Assembly: GCA_024711145.1 (NCBI GenBank)
Contig: JANJTJ010000001.1
Coordinates: forward strand, 1 to 60,158
Reading direction: 5' to 3'
DNA: 60,158 nucleotides
DNA from: Balneolales bacterium
GTDB taxonomy: Bacteria > Bacteroidota > Rhodothermia > Balneolales > HLUCCA01
This document shows, one piece after another, positions 38,101 through 44,881 of the stretch. The first letter of the stretch is position 1; every line of letters starts with the position of its first letter. The notes beneath the pieces are model-generated. The model was given only the letters and a program-made list of their open reading frames with translations, ran no database searches and was not told the origin of the DNA. The position numbers were made by a program, and so were the translations under genes.

Positions 38101-39238
38101 CGGCCCAGGCCGGCCGATCCCCGAAGGGGTCGGCCGCCGAGAGGCTGGCGCGCACGGTGTGCGCGCCAGCCCGTGCCGTGAAGGGCGCCGTGAGGCGCCC
38201 TTCACGCAGGGTGGCGTCGCCGGCCAGGCGGTCCACCCGCCAACCGGCACCGCGCAGGCCGGCGACGCTCCAGGCCGCCTCGCCCTCGGACCGGGCGATG
38301 CTGTCGAGGCGCAGGGCGCCGCGGAAGTCGGCGCCGGCTTGACGCCAAGCCGGCAGGCCCGCCAAGGCGGGCAGGGAATCGGGGCGCACGGCGCCGGTAA
38401 CCAGCCGAAGCCCGGTTACGGTCGGCGCTCCGGCCATGGACCCCTCCAGGTCCACCACCACGTTCCGCGCGCCGGGCGCCGACACCCGCACGCCCAGCCG
38501 CAGCTCCGACATCGGCCCGGTGAGGTCGGCATCCAACGTGATGGTGCCATCCCACAAGGCCGCGGCGGCCAGGTCCAACCGCTCCTCATGCCGGTTCCAC
38601 CAACCGGTGGCTTCGAAGGCGTTCCGCCCGAATGCCACCACCAACCGCTCCAAGGTCATCAGTCCCCGGTCTTCGCTGCCGGCCGCGGATACCGAAACGG
38701 ACGCCATCCGGAACCGAAGATCCCGGATCTCTCCCCAAGGAACGGCATCCACATAGCTGCCGGCACCATCGAAATGCAGATCACGCACCGAACGGAGGCT
38801 GTCGGGCAAGGCATCCACCCCGGTCAGGGTGGCCGAACCCCGGCGTATGGTGACCGAACGGATGTCGAGGTCTACCGGCAAGGGCTCCATGGCGGCGGTA
38901 TCGGTCGGGGTGGCCACATACCGATAGATCACGTCCAACCCGGCAAAGGCCATGGTATCCACCCGCACGGTTCCGCCGATCAGGGGCCACAGCCGGTAGC
39001 GCACCTTCAGGGTGTCTATGGTCACGGTGAGGGTGGAATCGGCATATCGCACCTCGGTGAGCACGAATCCATGCGCCAGGTCGCCGGTGAATCGGCCGAT
39101 CTCGAGACCCGGCACCGACCCGGTTGCCAAAGAGCCGACCCAGTTCCTCACACGGTCGGTATCGAGCAGCAGGCGGACGGCCACGGCCAGCAGCAGCAAC
39201 ACGCCCAGGGTCCACAGCAGAAGGGTCCGGATGCGCAT
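35090..39238 (-). CDS. tamB: TamB/AsmA-like translocation and assembly module (DUF490)
   Basis: The 1382-residue protein has one N-terminal membrane anchor (RTLLLWTLGVLLLLAVAVRLLLDT) and then a very long beta-rich repeat region forming the hydrophobic groove of AsmA-like bridges; such proteins carry phospholipids or help barrel insertion across the periplasm. The C-terminal 250 residues are the diagnostic DUF490 end (GTSRGTVTQLGKPFVLERGNAQFDGDPENPELDIRA, LQDIISYTLFSRPF, GKYVNDRLFVAI, WKYDY). Its start is one base past the tamA stop. A cluster of perfect hairpins sits in its 5' half (38143-38372), where GC content is higher. Confidence 0.93.
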   Translation of the reverse strand: MRIRTLLLWTLGVLLLLAVAVRLLLDTDRVRNWVGSLATGSVPGLEIGRFTGDLAHGFVLTEVRYADSTLTVTIDTLKVRYRLWPLIGGTVRVDTMAFAGLDVIYRYVATPTDTAAMEPLPVDLDIRSVTIRRGSATLTGVDALPDSLRSVRDLHFDGAGSYVDAVPWGEIRDLRFRMASVSVSAAGSEDRGLMTLERLVVAFGRNAFEATGWWNRHEERLDLAAAALWDGTITLDADLTGPMSELRLGVRVSAPGARNVVVDLEGSMAGAPTVTGLRLVTGAVRPDSLPALAGLPAWRQAGADFRGALRLDSIARSEGEAAWSVAGLRGAGWRVDRLAGDATLREGRLTAPFTARAGAHTVRASLSAADPFGDRPAWAASLSAAGLDAGAFLTGPAPSTDLSFRFDACGAGLRPDDSWAASFRLHDSRIDSQSIRDLTLATTVSNRVLRLTGALTLRRNPTPITASWHFDDAGTPFTAAVDLVRFNLAGIEGFEPFPTILNGRLEVAGNSRSGSWAFDGAARLGISDLNGSTLDSLHAPFSFRNGQLVLLPGFLRSDIADAGFSGVRNLADPLHVGNLLQIDLTLKDPHPLAVLVGADRLEATGSLTASLAPTPAGQQVTARWRFDDIVYDQLHLDRLSGAIDGWVADSLTYRLETTADMIRYQGRIIQKLELAGRGGFRNATHIIRGDRLDLRLDGHAYDLAHAFTIRHAPEASSLDSLVLAGESDAQVWVSGRMIGGRLEAEGAIRSGDVRTLLHLAGDDTPASGRLHARFRLASAGDSLRADADLRFEKLSIRNFALDHLDAAARLDDHRITLSANGIRHGSTWLTLAADLPYPLEAGPESLSGQLLVEPFPLDSAAALFQSFGYDPIPGVFRMAARLDGTAAEPRISGSGALTASRLGGVPVDSIGIGWQGDPRTDRLALNGVWMSSGQKAAVLGGTIPFGPDMQTGNLDLRLTTTDFDLRSAAAFTDPAVVRQPAGRLDADLRIGGTMETPVLTGTTRLSRASLQLVQAGITVQDISAELDFEPGRIRLSRFRAVSNGELTAQGAIGISGATTDTVAIRIRAQRFQAANTRQAQAFVNLDARLSGTWGAPVLTGIVDLERGRFQLDEFGAGSVEDITLEGETADSTDLFDRTRLEMRLTTDGGFHVLNRSGPEMDLELDGELDLVKDVGGPLMLFGSMGTSRGTVTQLGKPFVLERGNAQFDGDPENPELDIRALYALRQPSDVRIWYVIGGSLEEPGFRYESDPEMELQDIISYTLFSRPFNALSGLEQTLSGASGTGNPALDLLGDRVGDMAARRLGLDVVQIDNTRSGGGTGTTIRAGKYVNDRLFVAILQELGNTTGSQIIFEYALRQNLNLVITGSDSRKTGIDIQWKYDY
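38143..38171. repeat. Perfect 13-bp inverted repeat inside tamB (first of a cluster)
   Basis: GGCTGGCGCGCAC pairs without mismatch with GTGCGCGCCAGCC around loop GGT. It encodes part of the sequence AGAHTVRASL. No T-run follows. Confidence 0.85.
38177..38206. repeat. Perfect 13-bp inverted repeat inside tamB (second of a cluster)
   Basis: CGTGAAGGGCGCC pairs without mismatch with GGCGCCCTTCACG around loop GTGA, five bases after the first repeat. It encodes EGRLTAPFTA. Confidence 0.85.
38333..38372. repeat. Two further small hairpins inside tamB
   Basis: GCCGGCTTG (38333-38341) pairs with CAAGCCGGC (38346-38354) around ACGC. Directly after it, GCCCGCC (38357-38363) pairs with GGCGGGC (38366-38372). 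Confidence 0.7.
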
Positions 39239-39239
39239 G

Positions 39240-41099
39240 TCAGAAGGGGTTCCCGATGCTGAAGTGGATGCCCCATCGGCCGAGGGGGCCGTCGGTCTCG
39301 CCCGGACCCGGATTCAACTTGTACCCCACATCCAGCCGCACGGGGCCTACCGGAGAGCGGTAGCTGAGGCCGGCGCCGGCCGCATACCGTAGGTCCCGAA
39401 CGCCCGATTGGTCGAGGCGGCGCCAGACCTGGCCTCCATCGAAAAAGACCCCGAAACCGATGCCGTTCACCAGATTGTCGAGTTCCTGCCGCCATTCGGT
39501 GTTGAAAGTGAGCACGGCGCGGCCGCCTTCGGGTACGGGGCCATCCACCGTCTGGCGTTTCGGGCCCAGTTCCCAACGCCCGTAGCCCCGCACGCTGGAG
39601 GTGCCGCCGGCATAAAACCGCACGTTGGAGGGTAGTTCGTCGATTTCGGCGGCGAACAGGGCACCGGTTTCCACCCGAAGCGCGAGCTGGGTGGTGCGGT
39701 TCAGGTTCACATATCGCCGCACCTCCATGCGCACCTTGTGGTATTCCACCGAGCCCATGCCGAACAGGCCCGACCATTCATAGAACGGGCGGATGGCCCA
39801 CCCTTCGTTGCGTTCCACCAGGGTGCGTTGGTAATAACCCGACAGTTGCACGGCCGATTGGTTGTACAACTGGGTGGTGTCTTCCAGCGCCACGGATGAG
39901 CTACGTACTTCCCGGTTTTGGGAGATCTCATAGCTGGCGGTGGCGGCCAGGTCCTGGTTGTACCGGTAGATCAGGCTGTTGGTGCTGCCCGCACGGTACA
40001 GGATGAAGGCCTCTTCCACCCGGCGTTGCCCGAACGGAGATACCAGAAAACTGCTGCTGGTATTGAAGGCGTAGGGAATGAGGTAGTCCAGGTTGAGGCG
40101 TTGCTCCAGGTAGGACGCCCGTGCCGAGGTGCTCAGGCTGTGCGCGTTCCCGAACGGGTTGCGGTGGGTCCAGGAAAGCTGCGCCCGGGCATATTCCTCG
40201 TTGCCCAACCCCACCTGCGCCCGGATGCTGCGCAAAGGGAATTCCCGAACCCGGACCACGAGATCCACGGTGGTGTCGGCCGGTTGGTCCGGAATGGCTA
40301 CCGTGGCGAACCGGAACAGATGGTGCGAGAAGAGTTCGCGCTGGGCACGGGCCATGGCCCGTTTGGAAAACCTGGTACCGGTCCGCAACCCGGATTCGCG
40401 GATCACGAGCCGGTCCGGTACCGACACGTTGCCCTCGGTATGCACGGTCCCGATCATGGCGATGGGCCCCGGTTCCATGCGCAGAAACACGTGGGCTTCG
40501 CTGCGGGCGGTATCCACACGGGCATCCACCCGCACCACCCCGAACGCATGGCCGGTGTTCTGCAGATATTCGACCAGGGCGGTTTCGGTGTCGGGCAGGA
40601 GCAAGGGCTCGTAGCGCCGGTTCACCCGCAAGGGCAGCCGGGCCAGCCGCCGCTGGAACCCGCGATCCAAGGCGAAAGCGGGGATGGAATCGGCCGGAAG
40701 GAAGACGGGTTCGACCGAAACCACGCGGATGGGCCGGCCCTCGCTGATGCGGAAACGGATTTCCCGCTTCCAGGGGTGTTCCGATATCACCGTCGGTGTG
40801 ATGCGCACATCCGGAAACCCGCGGCGTTGGTAGAACCGGTTGAGGCGCACCACGTCGCGCCTCAATTCGATCTCATCGAAATATTGGCCGGTATGCCTCC
40901 AGAAGGTGGCGCGTTGGCCCCAGGTACGGCTTCGGGCCATCACCACTTCCCGCAATTCCCGGTCGGAGAAGGTCTCGTTCCCGTCGAACCGGACCTTATG
41001 GATGCGAAGATTCGATTCCTGGCCGGCTGCGGCGGTAGGCAACCAAACAAGGATTGCCACCACAATGGCATACAGCCTAATATGGGAGGGGCTTCGCAT
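39240..41099 (-). CDS. tamA: BamA/TamA-family outer-membrane protein (Omp85)
   Basis: The 619-residue protein has a signal peptide (MRSPSHIRLYAIVVAILVWLPTAAAGQ), POTRA domains (LRIHKVRFDGNETFSDRELREVV, GRPIRVVSVEPVFLPADS, GPIAMIGTVHTEGNVSVPDRLVIRESGL) and a 16-strand barrel with the lid-lock motif region VRGYGRWELGPK, GIGFGVFFDGGQVW, YRSPVGPVRLDVGYKLN, ending SIGNPF. It is the outer-membrane partner of the TamB protein encoded next. ATG 41099 starts the signal; a TATTTTCG box sits four bases before it on the minus strand (41104-41111). It is divergent from ndh. Confidence 0.93.
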   Translation of the reverse strand: MRSPSHIRLYAIVVAILVWLPTAAAGQESNLRIHKVRFDGNETFSDRELREVVMARSRTWGQRATFWRHTGQYFDEIELRRDVVRLNRFYQRRGFPDVRITPTVISEHPWKREIRFRISEGRPIRVVSVEPVFLPADSIPAFALDRGFQRRLARLPLRVNRRYEPLLLPDTETALVEYLQNTGHAFGVVRVDARVDTARSEAHVFLRMEPGPIAMIGTVHTEGNVSVPDRLVIRESGLRTGTRFSKRAMARAQRELFSHHLFRFATVAIPDQPADTTVDLVVRVREFPLRSIRAQVGLGNEEYARAQLSWTHRNPFGNAHSLSTSARASYLEQRLNLDYLIPYAFNTSSSFLVSPFGQRRVEEAFILYRAGSTNSLIYRYNQDLAATASYEISQNREVRSSSVALEDTTQLYNQSAVQLSGYYQRTLVERNEGWAIRPFYEWSGLFGMGSVEYHKVRMEVRRYVNLNRTTQLALRVETGALFAAEIDELPSNVRFYAGGTSSVRGYGRWELGPKRQTVDGPVPEGGRAVLTFNTEWRQELDNLVNGIGFGVFFDGGQVWRRLDQSGVRDLRYAAGAGLSYRSPVGPVRLDVGYKLNPGPGETDGPLGRWGIHFSIGNPF

Positions 41100-41103
41100 G
41101 GTG

Positions 41104-41111
41104 CGAAAATA
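41104..41111 (-). promoter_or_regulatory. Promoter -7-like box for tamA
   Basis: TATTTTCG differs from TAnnTTTG at one base and again lies exactly four bases before the ATG. It is in the short divergent gap to ndh. Confidence 0.45.
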
Positions 41112-41146
41112 CCACCCCCGACTCAACCGCTTGGTATGGATGTCTG

Positions 41147-42394
41147 ATGGAACCTTACAAGAACCCGACCATTATCGTGATCGGTGGAGGCTTTGCCGGC
41201 CTCACCACGGTGCGAAGCCTGCGGAAGGCGCCGGTGCGCGTGATCCTCATCGACAAGACCAACCACCATGTATTTCAGCCGTTGCTGTACCAGGTGGCCA
41301 CGGCGGCATTGGCTCCGGGCGACATCGCGGCACCGTTGCGGGGCCTGTTGGCCGACCAGGCCAATGCGGACACCGTGCTGGGCGAAGTGGTGGCCATCGA
41401 TCGGCAGGAACGGAGCGTGACCTTGGCCGACGGCCGCCGGTTCGGGTACGATTACCTCGTGGTAGCGCCGGGGGCACGGCATCATTATTTCGGAAATGAC
41501 GGATGGGAAGCCCACAGTCCCGGCCTGAAAACCCTGGGCGATGCCTTGAACATCCGCGACATGATCCTGAGGAACCTGGAGGAAGCGGAGCAACGGGGGC
41601 CTGCCGCATCGTTGGCCTATCTGAACTTCGTGGTGATCGGGGGAGGGCCCACGGGTGTGGAACTGGCCGGTGCCATCGCCGAAATCTCCCGCAAAACCAT
41701 GATGCGCGATTTCCGGCGGATCACGCCGGGCATGGTGCATGTGTACCTGGTGGAAGCCATGCCCCAGGTGTTGGGCACCTATTCGGCAGACCTGTCGGAG
41801 AAGGCGAGGGAAGCGTTGGAGCGGCTCGGCGTGAAAGTGCTGACCAACACGCGTGTGTCGAATGTGGATGCGGACGGCGTGGTGACCGACAACGGCTCCA
41901 TCCCCAGCAAAAGCGTGATCTGGGCGGCGGGCAACCAGGCCTCGCCGCTGGTGCGCGCCATGGGCGCGGACACCGACCGCGCCGGGCGCGCACGGGTCAC
42001 GGGGCGCCTGACCCTGCCCGACGACGACCGGGTCTTCGTGCTGGGCGACGCGGCCTACCTCGAGCAGAACGGGCGCCCCGTGCCGGGAGTGGCGCCTGCC
42101 GCCACCCAGATGGGGCGCTACGCCGGCGCGGCCATCGGCCGCGCCGTGGCCGGGCAGGCGCCACCGGCCGACTTCCGCTACGTGGACAAAGGCAGCATGG
42201 CCACCATCGGTAGGGCCAAGGCCATCGCCGACATCAAAGGGTTCCGGTTCAGCGGGTTTCCGGCCTGGCTCATGTGGTCTCTCATCCACGTTTTCTATCT
42301 CATCACCTTCCGGAACCGGGTGCGGGTGTTCCTCGAGTGGATCTGGTACTACCTCACCTTCAAAGGCGGGTACCGCTTGCTCATCAAGCGGTGA
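41147..42394 (+). CDS. ndh: Type II NADH:quinone oxidoreductase
   Basis: A peripheral membrane flavoprotein that passes electrons from NADH to quinone without pumping protons. The 415-residue protein has FAD motif IIVIGGGFAGLTTVRSLRK, HVFQPLLYQVATAALAPGDIAAPLR, NAD motif FVVIGGGPTGVELAGAIAEI, the AAGNQASPLVRAMG region, second FAD site DRVFVLGDAAY, and the APAATQMGRYAGAAI segment. The end (FSGFPAWLMWSLIHVFYLITFRNRVRVFLEWIWYYLT) is the amphipathic/hydrophobic membrane-binding part. A hairpin spans its last codons. The 3' half is more GC-rich than its 5' half. Confidence 0.95.
   Translation: MEPYKNPTIIVIGGGFAGLTTVRSLRKAPVRVILIDKTNHHVFQPLLYQVATAALAPGDIAAPLRGLLADQANADTVLGEVVAIDRQERSVTLADGRRFGYDYLVVAPGARHHYFGNDGWEAHSPGLKTLGDALNIRDMILRNLEEAEQRGPAASLAYLNFVVIGGGPTGVELAGAIAEISRKTMMRDFRRITPGMVHVYLVEAMPQVLGTYSADLSEKAREALERLGVKVLTNTRVSNVDADGVVTDNGSIPSKSVIWAAGNQASPLVRAMGADTDRAGRARVTGRLTLPDDDRVFVLGDAAYLEQNGRPVPGVAPAATQMGRYAGAAIGRAVAGQAPPADFRYVDKGSMATIGRAKAIADIKGFRFSGFPAWLMWSLIHVFYLITFRNRVRVFLEWIWYYLTFKGGYRLLIKR
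42372..42392 (+). other. Hairpin at the ndh stop codon
   Basis: ACCGCTTG (42372-42379) pairs perfectly with CAAGCGGT (42385-42392) around CTCAT and ends in the first base of the TGA stop. There is no T-run after it. Confidence 0.6.
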
Positions 42395-42413
42395 GAACGG
42401 GCGTCGGCATGGC

Positions 42414-42421
42414 TACATTTC
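42414..42421 (+). promoter_or_regulatory. Promoter -7-like box for the 5'-nucleotidase gene
   Basis: TACATTTC differs from TAnnTTTG at one base and lies exactly four bases before ATG 42426. Confidence 0.45.
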
Positions 42422-42425
42422 GGCC

Positions 42426-44264
42426 ATGATCGCCACCCTATTGCTCACCGCGGCATTGGTGCAGCCGCCGCAAGCCGCACCGCCCACCCGTTTCACCCTG
42501 TTGCACACCAACGACGAGCACGCCTCGTTGCTGCCTGCGCCGTTGACCGCCGCCGACCGTTCGCGCGGAGGTGCGGCCCGCCTGGCCACCAAAGTGCGGG
42601 AATGGCGCGCCGTGAAAGACGCCCAGGGCGAAAGCACCCTGCTGCTTTCGGCCGGCGATTTCAGCACCGGTTCGCCGTTCAATTGGTTGGTCTTCGAGGA
42701 CGAATCGCCCGAGCTGCAGACCATGGTGGATGTGGGCTACGACGTGGTGATCCTGGGCAACCACGAATTCGACCACGGGCCCGACGAACTGGCCGATTAT
42801 CTGGAACGGGTGGGGTACCCGGCCCTGGCGGAACGCATCCCCTTGTTGTCGGCCAACATCCGCATTCCGGAAGGGCATCGGTTGGGTGGCATGGGTATCG
42901 GAAGCACGCATCTGGTCACCTTGCCGAACGGCCTCACCCTGGGATTCATCGGTCTGATGGGGAAACAAGCCGCCGAGTTCGTGCCCCAGAAAGCGCCCGT
43001 CGAATATGAGGCTCCGGCCGAAACGGCGGCGCGGTTGGTACCCGAATTGAGAGCCGCCGGGGCCGATGTGGTCATCGCCATCACCCACCTGGGTGTGGCC
43101 GAAGACCGGGAATTGGCCACCGCCGTGCCCGACCTGGACGTGATCGTGGGTGGCCATTCGCATACCGAATTGCCCGAACCCATCCTGATCGGCAAAACCG
43201 TGATCGTACAGACCGGGGAGTTGCTCAACAACCTGGGGGTTTTGGAATTGGAATATCTGGCGGATGAGGGCCGCGTGCGGGTGCGCAACCAGGAAAACGG
43301 TACCGCCTTCAATCATCCCTTGGATGCTTCCGTGCCCGAAGATCCGGCTTTGGCAGCCCGCGTGGCCCGGTACGAGGCCCGGCTCGACTCGGTGGTGGCG
43401 GCCATGACCGACGGCCGCGTGGGCAGCCTGCGCCAGGTGGTGACCCATGCCGGGTTTCCCTTGGCCAACCAACCCGAAAAAGCGGAGACGCCCATGGGCG
43501 ATTTCATAACCGATGCGGTGCGCCAAGGCGTGAGCCGGGTGAGCGGCCGGCCGGTGGATGTGGCCTTCATGGCGAACGGGGTCATCCGTGGGGCCATTCC
43601 GGCCGGAGACCTGTCGTTCTACGATCTGGCATCGTTGGTAGGTCTCGGTTCCGATGCCGATGGCAAGCCGGGGTATCCGTTGGTAAGCGTGTATTTCACC
43701 GGCCGGGAATTGCGCCGCATACTGGAAATCACCGTGCTGCTCTCCGAACTGAGGGGCGATACCTACTACCTGCAGGTATCCGGCGTGCGGTTCGCATACG
43801 ACAAAGACAACATGCTATGGCTGCGGGTGCCCTTTGCCGGTACGCCGGTGCCATCGGCCAAGGCCGTGCACAGCGCGGCCTTCGAGAATGGCGAGGCGCT
43901 GGAGTGGGACGACGACCGCCTCTATCATGTCGTGTCGGATTATTACAACGCCTCCTTCCTGCCCTTCATCGGCACCTTGGTACCCAGTCTGGAATTGGTG
44001 ATCAAGGATGAGCAAGGCAACCCCACATCCATCGATACGCGGGTGGTGCGCGATGCCCAAGGCCGGCCCTATCGGGTGTGGCAGGCGGTGGTGGAGCATG
44101 CCATGGCGGAAGCCGCCATACCGGAGCGGTACCGGGAGCCCCAGGGGCGCATAAGTCAGGAGAACCGCCTGCCCATCCAGCTGGTGCCTGGCATCGGCGT
44201 GGTCGCCGTGGTGCTGGTGCCGATCTGGTGGTGGCGCCGGCGTCGCATCCGCGCCGCATCCTGA
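42426..44264 (+). CDS. 5'-nucleotidase/metallophosphatase, membrane-anchored
   Basis: A 612-residue UshA-like enzyme that hydrolyses nucleotides outside the inner membrane. It has an N-terminal signal (MIATLLLTAALVQPPQA), metallophosphatase motifs (LLHTNDEHASL, SAGDFSTGSP, VILGNHEFDHGPDELADYL, ITHLGVAED, VIVGGHSHTELPEPI), and a C-terminal 5'-nucleotidase substrate domain (GDFITDAVRQ, VAFMANGVIRGAIPAG, LSFYDLASLVGLGS). The end is a hydrophobic stretch then four arginines (VPGIGVVAVVLVPIWWWRRRRIRAAS), an anchor not found in soluble UshA. The stop overlaps the methyltransferase start. Confidence 0.93.
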   Translation: MIATLLLTAALVQPPQAAPPTRFTLLHTNDEHASLLPAPLTAADRSRGGAARLATKVREWRAVKDAQGESTLLLSAGDFSTGSPFNWLVFEDESPELQTMVDVGYDVVILGNHEFDHGPDELADYLERVGYPALAERIPLLSANIRIPEGHRLGGMGIGSTHLVTLPNGLTLGFIGLMGKQAAEFVPQKAPVEYEAPAETAARLVPELRAAGADVVIAITHLGVAEDRELATAVPDLDVIVGGHSHTELPEPILIGKTVIVQTGELLNNLGVLELEYLADEGRVRVRNQENGTAFNHPLDASVPEDPALAARVARYEARLDSVVAAMTDGRVGSLRQVVTHAGFPLANQPEKAETPMGDFITDAVRQGVSRVSGRPVDVAFMANGVIRGAIPAGDLSFYDLASLVGLGSDADGKPGYPLVSVYFTGRELRRILEITVLLSELRGDTYYLQVSGVRFAYDKDNMLWLRVPFAGTPVPSAKAVHSAAFENGEALEWDDDRLYHVVSDYYNASFLPFIGTLVPSLELVIKDEQGNPTSIDTRVVRDAQGRPYRVWQAVVEHAMAEAAIPERYREPQGRISQENRLPIQLVPGIGVVAVVLVPIWWWRRRRIRAAS

Positions 44265-44881
44265 TGGGCTGGTACGGACGGGTGCTGTTCCCCTGGTTGA
44301 TGGACATGGGCATGCGAGACCGGCCGTTCGACGGGTACCGGAAGGCGGTGACCGCTGGATTGTCCGGTATCGGCCTGGAGATCGGCGCCGGCACCGGATT
44401 GAATCTGCCGTGGTATCCGTCCACCGTGCGCGAACTGCATGTGGTGGATCCGAACCCCGGCATGGACGGCCGGTTGAAGCGCCGTGCCGAAGCGGTGGCG
44501 TTTCCGGTCCATCATGCCCGGCTTTCGGCCGAGCGCTTGCCCTATGCCGACGGGACCTTCGATTTCGTGGTGTCGACGTGGACGTTATGCAGCATTCCGG
44601 ATGCGGGGGCGGCCCTTGCGGAAGTGCGCCGGGTTCTGAAACCGCAGGGGGAGTTCCGGTATGTGGAACACGGAACGGCGCCCGATGCATCGGTGCGCCG
44701 GTGGCAGCGCTGGCTGAATCCGGTGCAGAAACGGGTGGCCGACGGCTGCCACCTCGACCGCGACATCCCCAAACTGGTGGTGGACGCCGGTTTCGCGCTG
44801 ACGGAGCGCGAGGAAGGGTATGCGGTATCGGTGGGGCGACCCTACGGCTATTTCTACCGGGGTCGCGCGGTCAACGGCTGA
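44264..44881 (+). CDS. Class I SAM-dependent methyltransferase
   Basis: A 205-residue protein with the Rossmann SAM motif LEIGAGTGLNLPWYP, acidic motif II (LHVVDPNPGM), DFVVSTWTLCSIPD and the late HGTAPDASVRRWQRWLNPVQKRVADGCHLDRDIPKLV, typical of the UbiE/METTL7-like group that methylates small lipids or thiols. N-terminal residues (MGWYGRVLFPWLMDMGM) are hydrophobic and may contact the membrane. ATG 44264 overlaps the nucleotidase stop (TGATG). The 3' end overlaps the convergent amidohydrolase gene by 11 bases. Confidence 0.9.
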   Translation: MGWYGRVLFPWLMDMGMRDRPFDGYRKAVTAGLSGIGLEIGAGTGLNLPWYPSTVRELHVVDPNPGMDGRLKRRAEAVAFPVHHARLSAERLPYADGTFDFVVSTWTLCSIPDAGAALAEVRRVLKPQGEFRYVEHGTAPDASVRRWQRWLNPVQKRVADGCHLDRDIPKLVVDAGFALTEREEGYAVSVGRPYGYFYRGRAVNG

